Source: Kluyvera intermedia | Lineage (GTDB): Bacteria > Pseudomonadota > Gammaproteobacteria > Enterobacterales > Enterobacteriaceae | Length of the DNA stretch: 52,910 nucleotides | Assembly (NCBI RefSeq): GCF_021440345.1 | Contig: NZ_JAKCNS010000014.1 | Location: forward strand, 1 to 52,910 | Reading direction: 5' to 3' | Shown: positions 39,177-48,896 of the stretch, piece by piece | Position numbering within the stretch: the stretch's first letter is position 1 | How the letters are laid out: each line of letters begins with the position of its first letter | Translations under genes and position numbers: made by a program | The notes under the pieces: generated by a model | Seen by the model: the letters and a program-made list of their open reading frames with translations, nothing else | Database searches by the model: none | Told to the model about the DNA's origin: nothing

Positions 39177-40034
39177 ATGATTTATCCTGATGAAGCTATG
39201 CTGTACGCCCCTGCCGAGTGGCACGACTGTTCTGAAGGTTTTACCGATATCCTTTACGAGAAATCCGCCGACGGTATTGCCAAAATCACCATTAACCGCC
39301 CGCAGGTACGCAACGCGTTCCGTCCGCTGACGGTGAAAGAGATGATTCAGGCGATGTCTGATGCGCGCTATGACGACAACATCGGTGTGATTATTTTGAC
39401 CGGCGCGGGCGATAAAGCCTTCTGCGCCGGCGGTGACCAGAAAGTTCGCGGCGATTACGGCGGATACCAGGACGACAGCGGCGTTCACCACCTGAACGTG
39501 CTGGACTTCCAGCGTCAGATTCGTACCTGTCCAAAACCAGTTGTTGCTATGGTGGCTGGCTTCTCCATCGGCGGTGGTCACGTGCTGCACATGATGTGTG
39601 ACCTCACTATCGCGGCGGAAAACGCGGTCTTCGGTCAGACTGGCCCGAAAGTCGGCTCCTTCGACGGCGGCTGGGGCGCATCCTACATGGCGCGTATCGT
39701 CGGCCAGAAAAAAGCGCGTGAGATTTGGTTCCTGTGCCGTCAGTACGATGCGAAAGCGGCGCTGGATATGGGCCTCGTGAACACCGTGGTACCGCTGGCA
39801 GATCTGGAAAAAGAGACCGTCCGCTGGTGTCGTGAAATGCTGCAAAACAGCCCAATGGCGCTGCGCTGCCTGAAAGCGGCGCTTAACGCCGACTGCGATG
39901 GTCAGGCGGGGCTGCAGGAGCTGGCCGGTAACGCCACCATGCTGTTCTACATGACCGAAGAAGGCCAGGAAGGGCGTAATGCGTTCAACGAAAAACGCCA
40001 GCCTGACTTCAGCAAATACAAACGGAATCCGTAA
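39177..40034 (+). CDS. menB: 1,4-dihydroxy-2-naphthoyl-CoA synthase MenB
   Basis: MenB closes the second ring, turning o-succinylbenzoyl-CoA into DHNA-CoA. The 285 residues equal E. coli. Crotonase-family features are clear: [30 protein letters not shown] (oxyanion glycines) and [20 protein letters not shown] (catalytic Asp region). ATG 39177 follows AGGACACGTT; the open frame from 39135 overlaps menH. The stop shares one base with the menC start. Confidence 0.97.
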   Translation: MIYPDEAMLYAPAEWHDCSEGFTDILYEKSADGIAKITINRPQVRNAFRPLTVKEMIQAMSDARYDDNIGVIILTGAGDKAFCAGGDQKVRGDYGGYQDDSGVHHLNVLDFQRQIRTCPKPVVAMVAGFSIGGGHVLHMMCDLTIAAENAVFGQTGPKVGSFDGGWGASYMARIVGQKKAREIWFLCRQYDAKAALDMGLVNTVVPLADLEKETVRWCREMLQNSPMALRCLKAALNADCDGQAGLQELAGNATMLFYMTEEGQEGRNAFNEKRQPDFSKYKRNP

Positions 40035-40999
40035 TGCGTAGCGCGCAGGTTTACCGCTGGCAGATCCCGATGGACGCGGGTGTGGTTCTGCGCGAGCGGC
40101 GGCTAAAAACCCGCGACGGGTTATTCGTCTACCTGCGTGACGGCGAGCGCGATGGGTGGGGAGAAATCTCCCCCCTGCCGGGATTCAGCCTGGAAACGCT
40201 GGATGAGGCGCAGGCGGCACTGCTCGCCTGGGCTGCAAGCTGGCGGCAGGGCGATGCTCTTGTTCTGCCTGCGCTGCCTTCCGTGGCTTTCGGCATTAGC
40301 TGCGCGTTGGCGGAGCTTAACGGTGAACTGCCGCAGGCAGCGGACTATCGCGCGGCGCCGCTGTGCACCGGAGACCCGGACGAGCTGGTGCTGAAGCTGG
40401 CTGAAATGTCCGGCGAGAAGGTGGCCAAGGTGAAAGTGGGGCTCTACGAAGCGGTGCGCGATGGCATGGTGGTGAACCTGCTGCTGGAAGCCATTCCCGA
40501 TCTGACGCTTCGCCTTGACGCCAACCGCGCCTGGACGCCGCTTAAAGCCCAGCAGTTCGCCAAATACGTCAACCCGGATCACCGCGCACGTATTGACTTC
40601 CTCGAAGAACCGTGCAAAACCCGCGACGATTCCCGCGCCTTTGCCCGCGAAACGGGTATCGCTATCGCCTGGGATGAAAGCCTGCGTGAAGCGGATTTCC
40701 GCTTTGAAGCCGAACCGGGCCTTCGGGCGGTGGTGATAAAACCCACGCTCACCGGTAGCCTGGCACGCGTGAAAGAGCAGGTAGCCGCCGCGCACGCGCT
40801 CGGCCTGACGGCGGTGATCAGCTCTTCCCTTGAATCGAGCCTTGGCTTAACCCAGTTGGCGCGGATTGCCGCCTGGCTAACGCCGCAGACCATGCCTGGA
40901 CTGGATACGCTAAATCTGATGCAGACTCAGCTGATTCGCTGCTGGCCGCAAAGTTCGCTGCCGTGCGGGGCGATAGAGGATATGGAGCCGCTGCTGTGA
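40034..40999 (+). CDS. menC: o-succinylbenzoate synthase MenC
   Basis: MenC dehydrates SHCHC to o-succinylbenzoate. It is a 321-residue enolase-superfamily protein. The catalytic set is visible: the KVKVG lysines, Asp in LRLDANRAW, Glu in DFLEEPC, Asp in IAWDESL, and Lys in VVIKPTL. It lies between menB (1-base overlap) and menE (1-base overlap), so the tail of the set is tightly coupled. Confidence 0.96.
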   Translation: MRSAQVYRWQIPMDAGVVLRERRLKTRDGLFVYLRDGERDGWGEISPLPGFSLETLDEAQAALLAWAASWRQGDALVLPALPSVAFGISCALAELNGELPQAADYRAAPLCTGDPDELVLKLAEMSGEKVAKVKVGLYEAVRDGMVVNLLLEAIPDLTLRLDANRAWTPLKAQQFAKYVNPDHRARIDFLEEPCKTRDDSRAFARETGIAIAWDESLREADFRFEAEPGLRAVVIKPTLTGSLARVKEQVAAAHALGLTAVISSSLESSLGLTQLARIAAWLTPQTMPGLDTLNLMQTQLIRCWPQSSLPCGAIEDMEPLL

Positions 41000-42354
41000 T
41001 GTTTGCTACCTGGCCGTGGCGGCATTGGCGAGCACTGCGCGGCGAGGCGCCCGCGCTACGTCTGGATGATGAAACCCTAAGCTGGTCGACGCTGTGCCAG
41101 CGTATCGACCAGTTGGCCGCGGGCTTTCAGGCGCAAGGCGTTAACGTTGGCGATGGCGTTGCGCTGTGCGCGCGAAACCGCCCTGAAGCGGTGCTGGCCT
41201 GGCTGGCGCTGCTGCAGTGCGGGGCGCGTATTCTGCCGCTGAATCCACGTTTACCGTCGGCGCTGGTTAGTGAACTGCTGCCGGGTTTAACGCTGCATTA
41301 TTTTCTGAACCTTGAAGCAGACGAGCACTACGGTTTGGCACCGTTACGCCTGCATTTGACATCCGGATATGCCGATGTCGACTGGCAGGCACAGCGTTAT
41401 GTTTCTATGACGCTCACCTCCGGCTCGACGGGGCTACCCAAGGCCGCCGTGCACAGCGCCGCGGCGCATCTGGCCAGCGCAGATGGGGTGTTAAGCCTGA
41501 TCCCCTTTAGTGAAAACGACTGTTGGCTGCTGTCGCTGCCGCTGTTTCATGTCTCCGGGCAGGGTATTTTCTGGCGCTGGCTGCTGGCGGGCGGGCAGAT
41601 GGCAATTAGCGAACATCCGCTGGCGCAGGCGCTGGCCGGTTGCTCTCATGCCTCGTTAGTCCCCACGCAGCTGTGGCGGTTGCTCAACGATAACCAACCG
41701 TTAAGCCTGAAAGCCGTACTGCTTGGCGGGGCCGCCATTCCTGCTGAGCTAACCACCCGGGCGGCGCAGCAGGGGATTCGCACCTTTTGCGGCTATGGCC
41801 TGACCGAGTTTGCCTCTACGGTATGTGCGCGGGAGGCCAACGGTGGTGATGATGTTGGCGCGCCGCTTCCGGGGCGCGAACTGCGATTGGTGGACGGCGA
41901 AATCTGGCTGCGGGCAACGAGCATGGCGGCAGGCTACTGGCGCAACGGAGAGTTAGTCGCGCTGGTGAATGAACAAGGCTGGTTCGCCACCCGCGACCGC
42001 GGTGAAATATGTGAGGGCAAGCTGCGGGTGATAGGGCGGCTGGATAATCTCTTTTTCAGCGGCGGCGAAGGCATTCAGCCCGAAACGGTGGAGAAGGTGA
42101 TTGCTCAGCATCCGGCGGTATCGCAGGTCTTTGTGGTGCCGGTTGACAGCCCTGAATTCGGGCAGCGCCCGGTTGCCGTCGTGGATGCTGAAACTACGCT
42201 GGATTTGTCCGAAATAGCCATATGGGTGAAGGATAAGCTGGCAGGATTTCAGCAACCCTACCGCTGGCTGGTGTTACCCGACGCGATGAAGGGAACGGGA
42301 ATTAAAGTCTCTCGCCATCAGCTTAAGCTGTGGGTTAGTCAACAAATCCCGTAG
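40999..42354 (+). CDS. menE: o-succinylbenzoate-CoA ligase MenE
   Basis: MenE activates o-succinylbenzoate with ATP and CoA. The 451 residues match E. coli. ANL-superfamily motifs are present: MTLTSGSTGLPKAAVH (phosphate loop), GYGLTEFAST, and the hinge region GRLDNLFFSGGEGIQP. A GTG at 40996 would add one residue, and the frame is open to 40963 inside menC. No terminator is obvious after the stop. Confidence 0.96.
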   Translation: MFATWPWRHWRALRGEAPALRLDDETLSWSTLCQRIDQLAAGFQAQGVNVGDGVALCARNRPEAVLAWLALLQCGARILPLNPRLPSALVSELLPGLTLHYFLNLEADEHYGLAPLRLHLTSGYADVDWQAQRYVSMTLTSGSTGLPKAAVHSAAAHLASADGVLSLIPFSENDCWLLSLPLFHVSGQGIFWRWLLAGGQMAISEHPLAQALAGCSHASLVPTQLWRLLNDNQPLSLKAVLLGGAAIPAELTTRAAQQGIRTFCGYGLTEFASTVCAREANGGDDVGAPLPGRELRLVDGEIWLRATSMAAGYWRNGELVALVNEQGWFATRDRGEICEGKLRVIGRLDNLFFSGGEGIQPETVEKVIAQHPAVSQVFVVPVDSPEFGQRPVAVVDAETTLDLSEIAIWVKDKLAGFQQPYRWLVLPDAMKGTGIKVSRHQLKLWVSQQIP

Positions 42355-42381
42355 CGTATAATAGTTCTGCATTATTGAATA

Positions 42382-42400
42382 AATATCAATTATCATTGTC
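42382..42400. promoter_or_regulatory. Fur-box-like site upstream of yfaZ
   Basis: Read on the minus strand, the 19 bases match the Fur consensus GATAATGATAATCATTATC at 14 positions, including an unbroken AATGATAAT. It lies about 135 bases before yfaZ and 28 bases after menE. The base match is seen; binding is inference. Confidence 0.35.
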
Positions 42401-42533
42401 CCGGATATGGGGTTGTACTTGGTTACAATCCCATCGTTTATTGCCCGTTCAGGACATTGAATCCTGACTGTATCCCAGTACAATTCAGCTGTTTATGGGC
42501 ATTTATTTTTTGCGTTTGCGTGAAAGGATTAAG

Positions 42534-43076
42534 ATGAAAAAGAGCGTGTTATTTGGCCTCGCAGGTTTGATGTTTGTCTCAGCGTCAGCGAGTGCAATCA
42601 GTTTTAATGGCCAGGCGGGTAAAGATTATACCAACCTCGGCTTTGGCGTTGGCACCGAAACATCGGGCCTGGCGTTAACCGGTAACTGGACGCACAGCGA
42701 CGATGACGGCGACGTTGCCGGCCTGGGGCTGGGTCTGAATATCCCTCTGGGGCCGTTGATGGCAACGGTTGGTGGTAAGGCGCTTTACACCGATCCGAAC
42801 GACAGCGATTCCGGCTATGCGGCTGCGGTCGGCGGCGGCCTGCAGTGGAAAATCGGCGATAGCCTGCGTCTGTTTGGTGAGTACTACTACTCTCCAGACT
42901 CACTCTCCAGCGGCATCGAAAGCTACACCGAAGCGAATGCTGGCGCACGCTACACGATCATGCGTCCAATCAGCATTGAAGCCGGTTACCGTTACCTGAA
43001 CCTCGCGGGTAAAGACGGTCACCGTGACAACACCGTGGCCGATGGCCCATATGTTGGCGTGAGCGCTTCGTTCTAA
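42534..43076 (+). CDS. yfaZ: YfaZ-family outer-membrane protein
   Basis: The 180-residue length equals E. coli YfaZ. A signal peptide, MKKSVLFGLAGLMFVSASASA, precedes a mature part rich in Gly and alternating polar/aromatic residues (GLQWKIGDSLRLFGEYYYSP). It ends in VGVSASF with a terminal Phe, as expected for a small beta-barrel. The function is unknown. AAAGGATTAAG precedes ATG 42534; the open frame from 42495 would spoil the signal peptide. In E. coli the pmrD/arn/nudI genes separate it from menE; here they do not. Confidence 0.93.
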   Translation: MKKSVLFGLAGLMFVSASASAISFNGQAGKDYTNLGFGVGTETSGLALTGNWTHSDDDGDVAGLGLGLNIPLGPLMATVGGKALYTDPNDSDSGYAAAVGGGLQWKIGDSLRLFGEYYYSPDSLSSGIESYTEANAGARYTIMRPISIEAGYRYLNLAGKDGHRDNTVADGPYVGVSASF

Positions 43077-43084
43077 TATCCCCC

Positions 43085-43120
43085 GGCGCAGCAGCCCTGC
43101 TGCGCCAGTTTTCCCTTTTT
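43085..43120 (+). terminator. yfaZ rho-independent terminator
   Basis: GGCGCAGCAG (43085-43094) and CTGCTGCGCC (43097-43106) form a perfect 10-bp stem, followed by AGTTTTCCCTTTTT. Confidence 0.88.
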
Positions 43121-43172
43121 AAATCCCTACCTTGCGCTATAGTAAACCGTTCTCTTTTTACTGGAGTAAGTA

Positions 43173-44369
43173 ATGATAACGGTTGAGATGCTGTCAACGG
43201 GCGACGAAGTTTTATCGGGACAGATTGTCGATACAAACGCGGCCTGGCTTGCCGATTTTTGTTTTCAGCAGGGCATTCCATTGTCACGGCGTAACACCGT
43301 AGGCGATAACCTGGACGATCTGGTGGCTATCCTGCGGGAGCGTAGCACGCAGGCTGATGTCTTAATTGTCAACGGCGGTCTGGGCCCAACCAGCGATGAC
43401 TTAAGCGCGCTGGCCGCCGCGACGGCGAAGGGCGAATCGCTGATTCTGCATGAAGAGTGGCTGGCCAGCATGGAGCGCTTTTTTACCGAACGTGGCCGCG
43501 TGATGGCGCCAAGCAACCGCAAGCAGGCGGAAATCCCCGCCAGCGCCGAATTTATCGATAACCCGGTTGGTACCGCCTGCGGTTTTGCCGTACGACTCAA
43601 TCGCTGCCTGATGTTCTTCACTCCTGGCGTACCGTCCGAATTTAAAGTGATGGTCGAAAAAGAGATCCTGCCGCGTATTCGCCAGCGTTATCCCGTAGGG
43701 GAACCGCCGGTCTGTCTGCGTCTGACCACCTTTGGGCGTTCCGAAAGCGACCTCGCCCAGAGTCTGCAACATCTGGACCTGCCGCCGGGCGTTACCATGG
43801 GCTACCGCTCGTCAATGCCGATTATCGAATTGAAGCTCACCGGGCCTGCTGAACATCGCGATGCAATGCTGGCGCTGTGGCCGGAAGTGCAGAAAGTGGC
43901 TGGCGAAAGTCTGATTTTTGAAGGCACCGAAGGTCTGCCCGCGCAGATTGCCCGCGTATTGAAAGAAAAGCAGCTGAGCCTGACGCTAAGCGAGCAGTTC
44001 ACCAGCGGTCTGCTGGCGCTTCAGCTTTCCCGCGCCGGTGCGCCGTTACTGGCCAGTGAAGTGGTTCCCGCCCAGGATGAAACCCTGGCACAAACCGCGC
44101 GCTGGGCGGAAGAGCGGCGGATTAACCATTTTGCCGGGCTGGCGCTGGCGGTGAGTGGGCTAGAATCGGAACACATCAATGTGGCGCTTTCCACTTCCGA
44201 CAAAACCTACGCGCTTCAGCTGAAGTTCAGCAACACGCGCCACGGTTTGGTGGTGCGCCAGGAGGTGTGTGCCATGATGGCGTTAAACATGCTGCGTCGC
44301 TGGCTGAACGGTCGCCCGGTCGCCAGCGAACACGGCTGGATTAACGTGGTTGATTCGCTGGTGCTGTAA
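43173..44369 (+). CDS. yfaY: CinA-like protein YfaY
   Basis: The 398-residue protein has an N-terminal molybdopterin-binding-like (MoCF) domain (STGDEVLSGQIVDTNAAWLA, NGGLGPTSDD) and a C-terminal domain related to NMN deamidase PncC. In active PncC the motif is AESCTGG with a catalytic Ser. Here the aligned segment reads SEQFTSG, so Ser is Gln and the deamidase is probably inactive, as is also thought for E. coli YfaY. The function is unknown. The last 29 bases overlap the end of convergent glpC. Confidence 0.93.
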   Translation: MITVEMLSTGDEVLSGQIVDTNAAWLADFCFQQGIPLSRRNTVGDNLDDLVAILRERSTQADVLIVNGGLGPTSDDLSALAAATAKGESLILHEEWLASMERFFTERGRVMAPSNRKQAEIPASAEFIDNPVGTACGFAVRLNRCLMFFTPGVPSEFKVMVEKEILPRIRQRYPVGEPPVCLRLTTFGRSESDLAQSLQHLDLPPGVTMGYRSSMPIIELKLTGPAEHRDAMLALWPEVQKVAGESLIFEGTEGLPAQIARVLKEKQLSLTLSEQFTSGLLALQLSRAGAPLLASEVVPAQDETLAQTARWAEERRINHFAGLALAVSGLESEHINVALSTSDKTYALQLKFSNTRHGLVVRQEVCAMMALNMLRRWLNGRPVASEHGWINVVDSLVL

Positions 44370-45552
44370 GCGCCTGCGCCAGCAGCGTAATGGGATGTTC
44401 ACAGCGCTTGCTGGTGGACATCTCAATCTGCCATTTACAGGTTTCACAATCCGTGATGACGAGGTCTGCGCCGCTGGCTTCAATCTGTGCGAAGAGCGGG
44501 GCGCCTATCGCCTGCGATGTCGGGTAGTTTTCGGATTTAAAGCCGTAGGTCCCGGCAATACCGCAGCAGTTCGACTCCAGCACCTGCAGTTCCAGCCCCG
44601 GAATGCGCCGCAGTAATTCCAGCGTATACAGCGACCAGCCCATTTTCTCCATATGACACGGCGTGTGATAGACCACTTTGAGCGGCAGCGGGTTTAGCCG
44701 CAGCTCTGCACCCGCATCCAGCTTGCGCCAAATCCAGCGGGTAGCGAGCTCAATGCTGTCACGCAGGTCATGATTATCAACATCCAGCAGGTGCGGATAT
44801 TCATCTCGTAGCGTGAACGTACAGGTGGACGAAGTCGCCAGCACCGGAATGTGCTTTTCAACAATCGCTTCCCGCAGCGATGTCACATTGCTTTGCGCCT
44901 GACGCCGCGCCTTATCAAAGAAACCATTGGCAATTAACGGCACGCCGCAGCACTTCTCTTTACTCAGTAGCTGAACGCCAATACCCAGTGCGTTAAGCAC
45001 GCGGATCATATCCAGCCCCAGCTGTGGGTGGTTGTAATTCACATAGCAGCCGTGAAAGAAGGCGACCTGCTCGGCATACTGCGCCTGGCTTTTGGCGATG
45101 CGCTGATAGCGGCGGCGGAAGGTGCCAAAAGAATATTTGGGCAGACTGCGGCGATGGTCGATTTTCAGCGCCGTATCCAACAGCTGGCGTACCGGTTTCA
45201 GGCCGGTGGCGGCGTTAACGATGGGGGCAAACGGTGTGGAAAGGGTGCCCATGAGATCGGTATGGCTGAGAATGGTGTCGCGCAGCCCCAGTTTCGTGTT
45301 GCCGTAGTCGGCGCGGGCGCGCTGGATGATATCGCCAATTTTGACATCGGATGGGCACGCCACTTCGCAGCGCTTACAGTTAATGCAGTATTTCAGCGCA
45401 TCATCGTACAGTTCGCTGTCTTTACGCCGCAGGCGTTCACCGTCCGGCCCGGCCTGTTTCGGCCCCGGATAGCGGGGATTCACCCGGCTTACCGGGCAGA
45501 CGGTGGTGCAGACGGTGCATTTAATGCAGTTTTCGAAGCTTTGCTGGCTCAT
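44341..45552 (-). CDS. glpC: Anaerobic glycerol-3-phosphate dehydrogenase subunit C
   Basis: GlpC (403 residues, E. coli 396) anchors GlpAB to the membrane and passes electrons to menaquinone. It has two [4Fe-4S] motifs near the N-terminus, [12 protein letters not shown] and [12 protein letters not shown], and two CCG-type domains ([11 protein letters not shown] and [12 protein letters not shown]). The C-terminus is about eight residues longer than in E. coli (LTAPANQPR) and this extension overlaps convergent yfaY by 29 bases. The start overlaps the glpB stop by 4 bases. Confidence 0.96.
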   Translation of the reverse strand: MSQQSFENCIKCTVCTTVCPVSRVNPRYPGPKQAGPDGERLRRKDSELYDDALKYCINCKRCEVACPSDVKIGDIIQRARADYGNTKLGLRDTILSHTDLMGTLSTPFAPIVNAATGLKPVRQLLDTALKIDHRRSLPKYSFGTFRRRYQRIAKSQAQYAEQVAFFHGCYVNYNHPQLGLDMIRVLNALGIGVQLLSKEKCCGVPLIANGFFDKARRQAQSNVTSLREAIVEKHIPVLATSSTCTFTLRDEYPHLLDVDNHDLRDSIELATRWIWRKLDAGAELRLNPLPLKVVYHTPCHMEKMGWSLYTLELLRRIPGLELQVLESNCCGIAGTYGFKSENYPTSQAIGAPLFAQIEASGADLVITDCETCKWQIEMSTSKRCEHPITLLAQALTAPANQPR

Positions 45553-46808
45553 GCCTCACCTCCGGCTAACGTAATAATGTGCTGTGCGGCATGCATGGCG
45601 CTGATAGCGCAAACCCCGCCGCCACAGCCCAGCGCGATAGGATCGAATCCACCCAGCACTGAACCGATGGCAAACAGGTTGGACAGCGTAACCCCGTGCA
45701 GCGAAGGATGCAGGGCATCGTCAACAACGACGCCGGACTGTTGCCACGGCTGTGAGGCAAAAAAGTCCTGCTGATACCACTGTGCGCGCGGCGAAGGCGC
45801 GAGAATATCCAGCCCCAGAATCGTTTCGCGAATGCATTCGCGCTCGGCGGTCAGACCGTTACTGAAGAAGCTGCCGCTGGCGAGTACGGCAAAGCGCGGA
45901 CGCAGCGGAATATCCCCGTGGTTGCGGGTCCAGATTTCACTAATTTCACCGTTGCTATGGCTTATGCGAACCACTTCATCACCTGCCATCCAGGTACCGC
46001 CCTGGGCGATAAACTGCCTTTGTAAGGCCGAATGCAGACGCATTCCCGGTACTGAAGGTGGCAGAGTGGGGAGCAGAGAGAGTGAGCAGGGAAGATGAGC
46101 GTTAAGCCAGTCAAACAGCGAACTATCGCGCAGGCCAAAGCAGGCCGGCATCAGCAGCGTATCGCAGCCTTCGCACAGCGGTAGCAGCGCTTCATACAGC
46201 GGCTGCCACAGTGATTTCTCATCCAGCACTCGGGCAATATTCACCGCCCGAAATTCGGTCGGGTTTTCACGTAGCACATCCAGCTCCGGTAAATCGATTT
46301 CGGCGATATCGATGCTGAGCCCCTGCTGTTGCAGTGAACCGGCGACCAGATGCGGTTGGAAATCGAGAAAACCACTGATACCGACCACCCGGATATGCCC
46401 CTGGGACAGCGGTGAGACGGGGACCTCAAGCGGACTTAGCCAGGCGGCACGCTGTAGACCTAACGGTGTGATGCGCTGATGAACCTGCTGGACATCGCCG
46501 TGCATGTTGACTCCGCATTCCGTCAGCAGCGTCTGCGTCTGACGAGCATAGTGCAGCACATTGTCGGTACCCACGCGGACGTAAGGATGATTGGGGGATT
46601 GTTGCGACAATGCCGCCAGCCCTTGGGCGATATCGGTGACCGGTTTCCCGTCCGGCAGGGCGCTCAGAAGATCCAGAGAACCTGAAGAGAAGTGCAGCGC
46701 GCTCTGGCCCCGACTGACGATGGCGCAGCGTAAACCGGACTTTTGCAGCTGGAGTCCGCACAGCAGCCCGGCAAGGCCGCCGCCGACAATAACGCTATCA
46801 AATTTCAT
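45549..46808 (-). CDS. glpB: Anaerobic glycerol-3-phosphate dehydrogenase subunit B
   Basis: GlpB (419 residues, same as E. coli) is a flavoprotein subunit with a Rossmann dinucleotide-binding start, [16 protein letters not shown], and a C-terminal [16 protein letters not shown]. It works with GlpA and GlpC in oxidising sn-glycerol-3-phosphate with fumarate or nitrate as the final acceptor. It overlaps glpA by 11 bases and glpC by 4, so the three are translated together. Confidence 0.96.
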   Translation of the reverse strand: MKFDSVIVGGGLAGLLCGLQLQKSGLRCAIVSRGQSALHFSSGSLDLLSALPDGKPVTDIAQGLAALSQQSPNHPYVRVGTDNVLHYARQTQTLLTECGVNMHGDVQQVHQRITPLGLQRAAWLSPLEVPVSPLSQGHIRVVGISGFLDFQPHLVAGSLQQQGLSIDIAEIDLPELDVLRENPTEFRAVNIARVLDEKSLWQPLYEALLPLCEGCDTLLMPACFGLRDSSLFDWLNAHLPCSLSLLPTLPPSVPGMRLHSALQRQFIAQGGTWMAGDEVVRISHSNGEISEIWTRNHGDIPLRPRFAVLASGSFFSNGLTAERECIRETILGLDILAPSPRAQWYQQDFFASQPWQQSGVVVDDALHPSLHGVTLSNLFAIGSVLGGFDPIALGCGGGVCAISAMHAAQHIITLAGGEA

Positions 46809-48426
46809 CTTCTGGCTCCTTTTGTAACCCGCACAGTCCTTGATAGACCCAACGGGTCAGTTCGCTTTCGCGTAGCGCATCGCCCCAGGCAATCGGCTGC
46901 ACGCCTTTCCAGCGCTCATTGAGGAAGTTTGAAAGCTGCGCCAGAGATTGTGTCGAGGTGGTGACGTTAAAGCGCTGCAGCAAACCGCTGGCCCGACAGG
47001 CGCACAGCTCTCCCTGGCAGGTGCCCATGCCGACGCGGGTGCGGCGGCGTAGATCCAGCAGATTGCTCACCGCCAGATTTTCGACCGCATACTCAACTTC
47101 TCCCGCAGTGACGGCTTCACATTCGCAGACAACGCTGCGATGCAGACGGCTGTTGCCCAGCCATGTCGGGGTGCGGTCGCCGTGGCGATAGACGGCGGAA
47201 CCGCGCAGCGGTGCGGGCAGGGAAATCATCCGTTGCAGCGTTTTCTCGACCGGTTCCTGCGAGCCGGGCAGCGGCGTGTCGGCGGTAGTGCAGGGGTGAT
47301 CGTGATTGAGTTTACGGCACACGGCATCGGTGGCCCATTCGGCCATTAGCCGGTAGGTCATCAGCTTGCCGCCGGTAATGGTGATAAAGCCTTCCAGACC
47401 GTCACGCTCGGCGTGATCGAGCAATACGATGCCACGGCTGACGTTGCGTCCGCTTGGGTCGTCATCGCTGGCGACCAGCGGGCGCACGCCGCAGTAGGCG
47501 CGCAAAATGCGCGTATTAGCCATGATGGGCGCCAGCTTTTCGCCCTCGCGCAGGAGAATATCAACCTCATCGGCGGTGACGCGGCAGCGGTCAATATCCT
47601 GGTAGTCGATGTGCGTGGAAGTGGTGCCGATAAGCGAAATGGTATCGCCGGGCACCAGAATGTCGGCATCGGCCGGGGGGCGACAGCGGTTGATAACGTG
47701 CTGGTTAATGCGGCTTTCGAAAATCAGCAGCGAACCTTTGGCCGGGAACATACGGATTTTCAGATCCGCATATTCGGCAATGCGTTGCCCCCAGATCCCG
47801 GCGGCGTTGACTACCACCGGTGCATACAGATCGCGCGTTTGCCCGTTGGCGTGATGATACAGCGTGACGCCACGTACCCGGTCGCCCTGGCGGATAAGGC
47901 CGGTGACTTCATGTCCGGTGAAAATCGTGGCGCCGTGTTCGCGGGCGTCGAGCATATTGGCGGCGGTCAGACGGAAAGGATCGACGGTACCATCCGGCAC
48001 GCGAACGGCGCCGACCAACGCGGGATTGACCGCCGGTTCAATACGTCGAGCCAGCGCCGGGTCAATCGCTTCGGCCAGAATGCCCGCGCTGGCGCAGGCA
48101 TTGATAAAGGTTTGCTGATAGCCGAAGTCATCGTCAGGCAGAGTGATAAACAGCCCGCTGGTGGGTTCGATGCAGTGACGGGCGATGCGCCGCAGGATCT
48201 GATTTTCACTGATGCATTCGCGGGCGGATTCACCGTCGGTCACTGCATACCGCGCGCCGCTGTGCAGCAAGCCGTGATTGCGGCCCGTTGCGCCGGTGGC
48301 GATATCAAAGCGCTCAACGAGAGCGACCTTCAGGCCACGGAGCGCGCAGTCGCGGGCGATCCCGGCACCGGTAGCACCGCCACCGATGATAATCGCGTCA
48401 TATTCATGTGCAGAGGCGCTGTCCAT
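46798..48426 (-). CDS. glpA: Anaerobic glycerol-3-phosphate dehydrogenase subunit A
   Basis: GlpA (542 residues, same as E. coli) is the catalytic flavoprotein. It has an FAD-binding [20 protein letters not shown] at the N-terminus, a DAO-type substrate domain, and a C-terminal BFD-like iron-sulfur domain with C-E-C ([15 protein letters not shown]) and [13 protein letters not shown]. It leads glpABC. GlpR half-sites lie just upstream. The divergent glpTQ transport genes found here in E. coli are absent. Confidence 0.96.
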   Translation of the reverse strand: MDSASAHEYDAIIIGGGATGAGIARDCALRGLKVALVERFDIATGATGRNHGLLHSGARYAVTDGESARECISENQILRRIARHCIEPTSGLFITLPDDDFGYQQTFINACASAGILAEAIDPALARRIEPAVNPALVGAVRVPDGTVDPFRLTAANMLDAREHGATIFTGHEVTGLIRQGDRVRGVTLYHHANGQTRDLYAPVVVNAAGIWGQRIAEYADLKIRMFPAKGSLLIFESRINQHVINRCRPPADADILVPGDTISLIGTTSTHIDYQDIDRCRVTADEVDILLREGEKLAPIMANTRILRAYCGVRPLVASDDDPSGRNVSRGIVLLDHAERDGLEGFITITGGKLMTYRLMAEWATDAVCRKLNHDHPCTTADTPLPGSQEPVEKTLQRMISLPAPLRGSAVYRHGDRTPTWLGNSRLHRSVVCECEAVTAGEVEYAVENLAVSNLLDLRRRTRVGMGTCQGELCACRASGLLQRFNVTTSTQSLAQLSNFLNERWKGVQPIAWGDALRESELTRWVYQGLCGLQKEPEDEI

Positions 48427-48437
48427 TTTGTGTCCTC

Positions 48438-48519
48438 AATGTTCGTTTTGAGATCATTAAGTCACATGAATGCGTATTTTTGTTTGATATCGAACATATT
48501 CGCGCGTTAATCGAAAATA
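48438..48519 (-). promoter_or_regulatory. glpABC control region with three GlpR half-sites
   Basis: Three perfect matches to the GlpR half-site WATKYTCGWW are seen: AATGTTCGTT at 48438-48447 (plus), TATGTTCGAT at 48489-48498 (minus) and TATTTTCGAT at 48510-48519 (minus). The middle one is part of the near-palindrome TGTTTGATATCGAACA (48481-48496). GlpR repression relieved by glycerol-3-phosphate is the known mode in E. coli. Confidence 0.7.
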
Positions 48520-48614
48520 TGATGCCGGGTTTTGTGGCGTATATCGCCTTTTGCCGGCGGTTATGGCGGTGATTATTTGTAGAGGGATGAGTTGAAGGAA
48601 GGATTGAAGTGGAA

Positions 48615-48639
48615 GTGAGCGCACGCACGGCGCGCTCAC
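48615..48639 (-). terminator. Hairpin after yfaE
   Basis: GTGAGCGC (48615-48622) and GCGCTCAC (48632-48639) form a perfect 8-bp stem directly after the yfaE stop on the minus strand. Only a weak pyrimidine tail follows. Confidence 0.55.
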
Positions 48640-48641
48640 CG

Positions 48642-48896
48642 TTACATCTCTATTTCGATGTCACCTTTTGCCCGGCAGCAGCAGGGCAAAATTTCGTCCG
48701 GCTGAATAAAGGCCAGCGGCTCGGTCAGCCAGTCAACCTGGCCGGACACCAGCCGGGTACGGCAGGAGCCGCAGTAGCCTTCGCGACACTGGTATTCCAC
48801 CTCAACGTTGTGAGATTCCAGCGCCGCCAGCAGTGACGGATGTTCATCCTGGCACAGCAAGCGCGTGCCAGAGATGCGCAGAATAACGCGGCTCAT
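48642..48896 (-). CDS. yfaE: [2Fe-2S] ferredoxin YfaE, NrdB diferric-tyrosyl maintenance
   Basis: An 84-residue plant-type ferredoxin with the cluster motif CREGYCGSC and a later Cys in LPCCCRAKG. In E. coli YfaE supplies electrons to rebuild the diferric-tyrosyl radical cofactor of NrdB. It shares one base with the end of nrdB, so it is cotranscribed, which fits that role. Confidence 0.95.
   Translation of the reverse strand: MSRVILRISGTRLLCQDEHPSLLAALESHNVEVEYQCREGYCGSCRTRLVSGQVDWLTEPLAFIQPDEILPCCCRAKGDIEIEM

Noticed and set aside
47413-48510. A 365-codon plus-strand frame across glpA
   Set aside because: It is antisense to glpA over nearly all its length, and composition and lack of motifs show it is a shadow.
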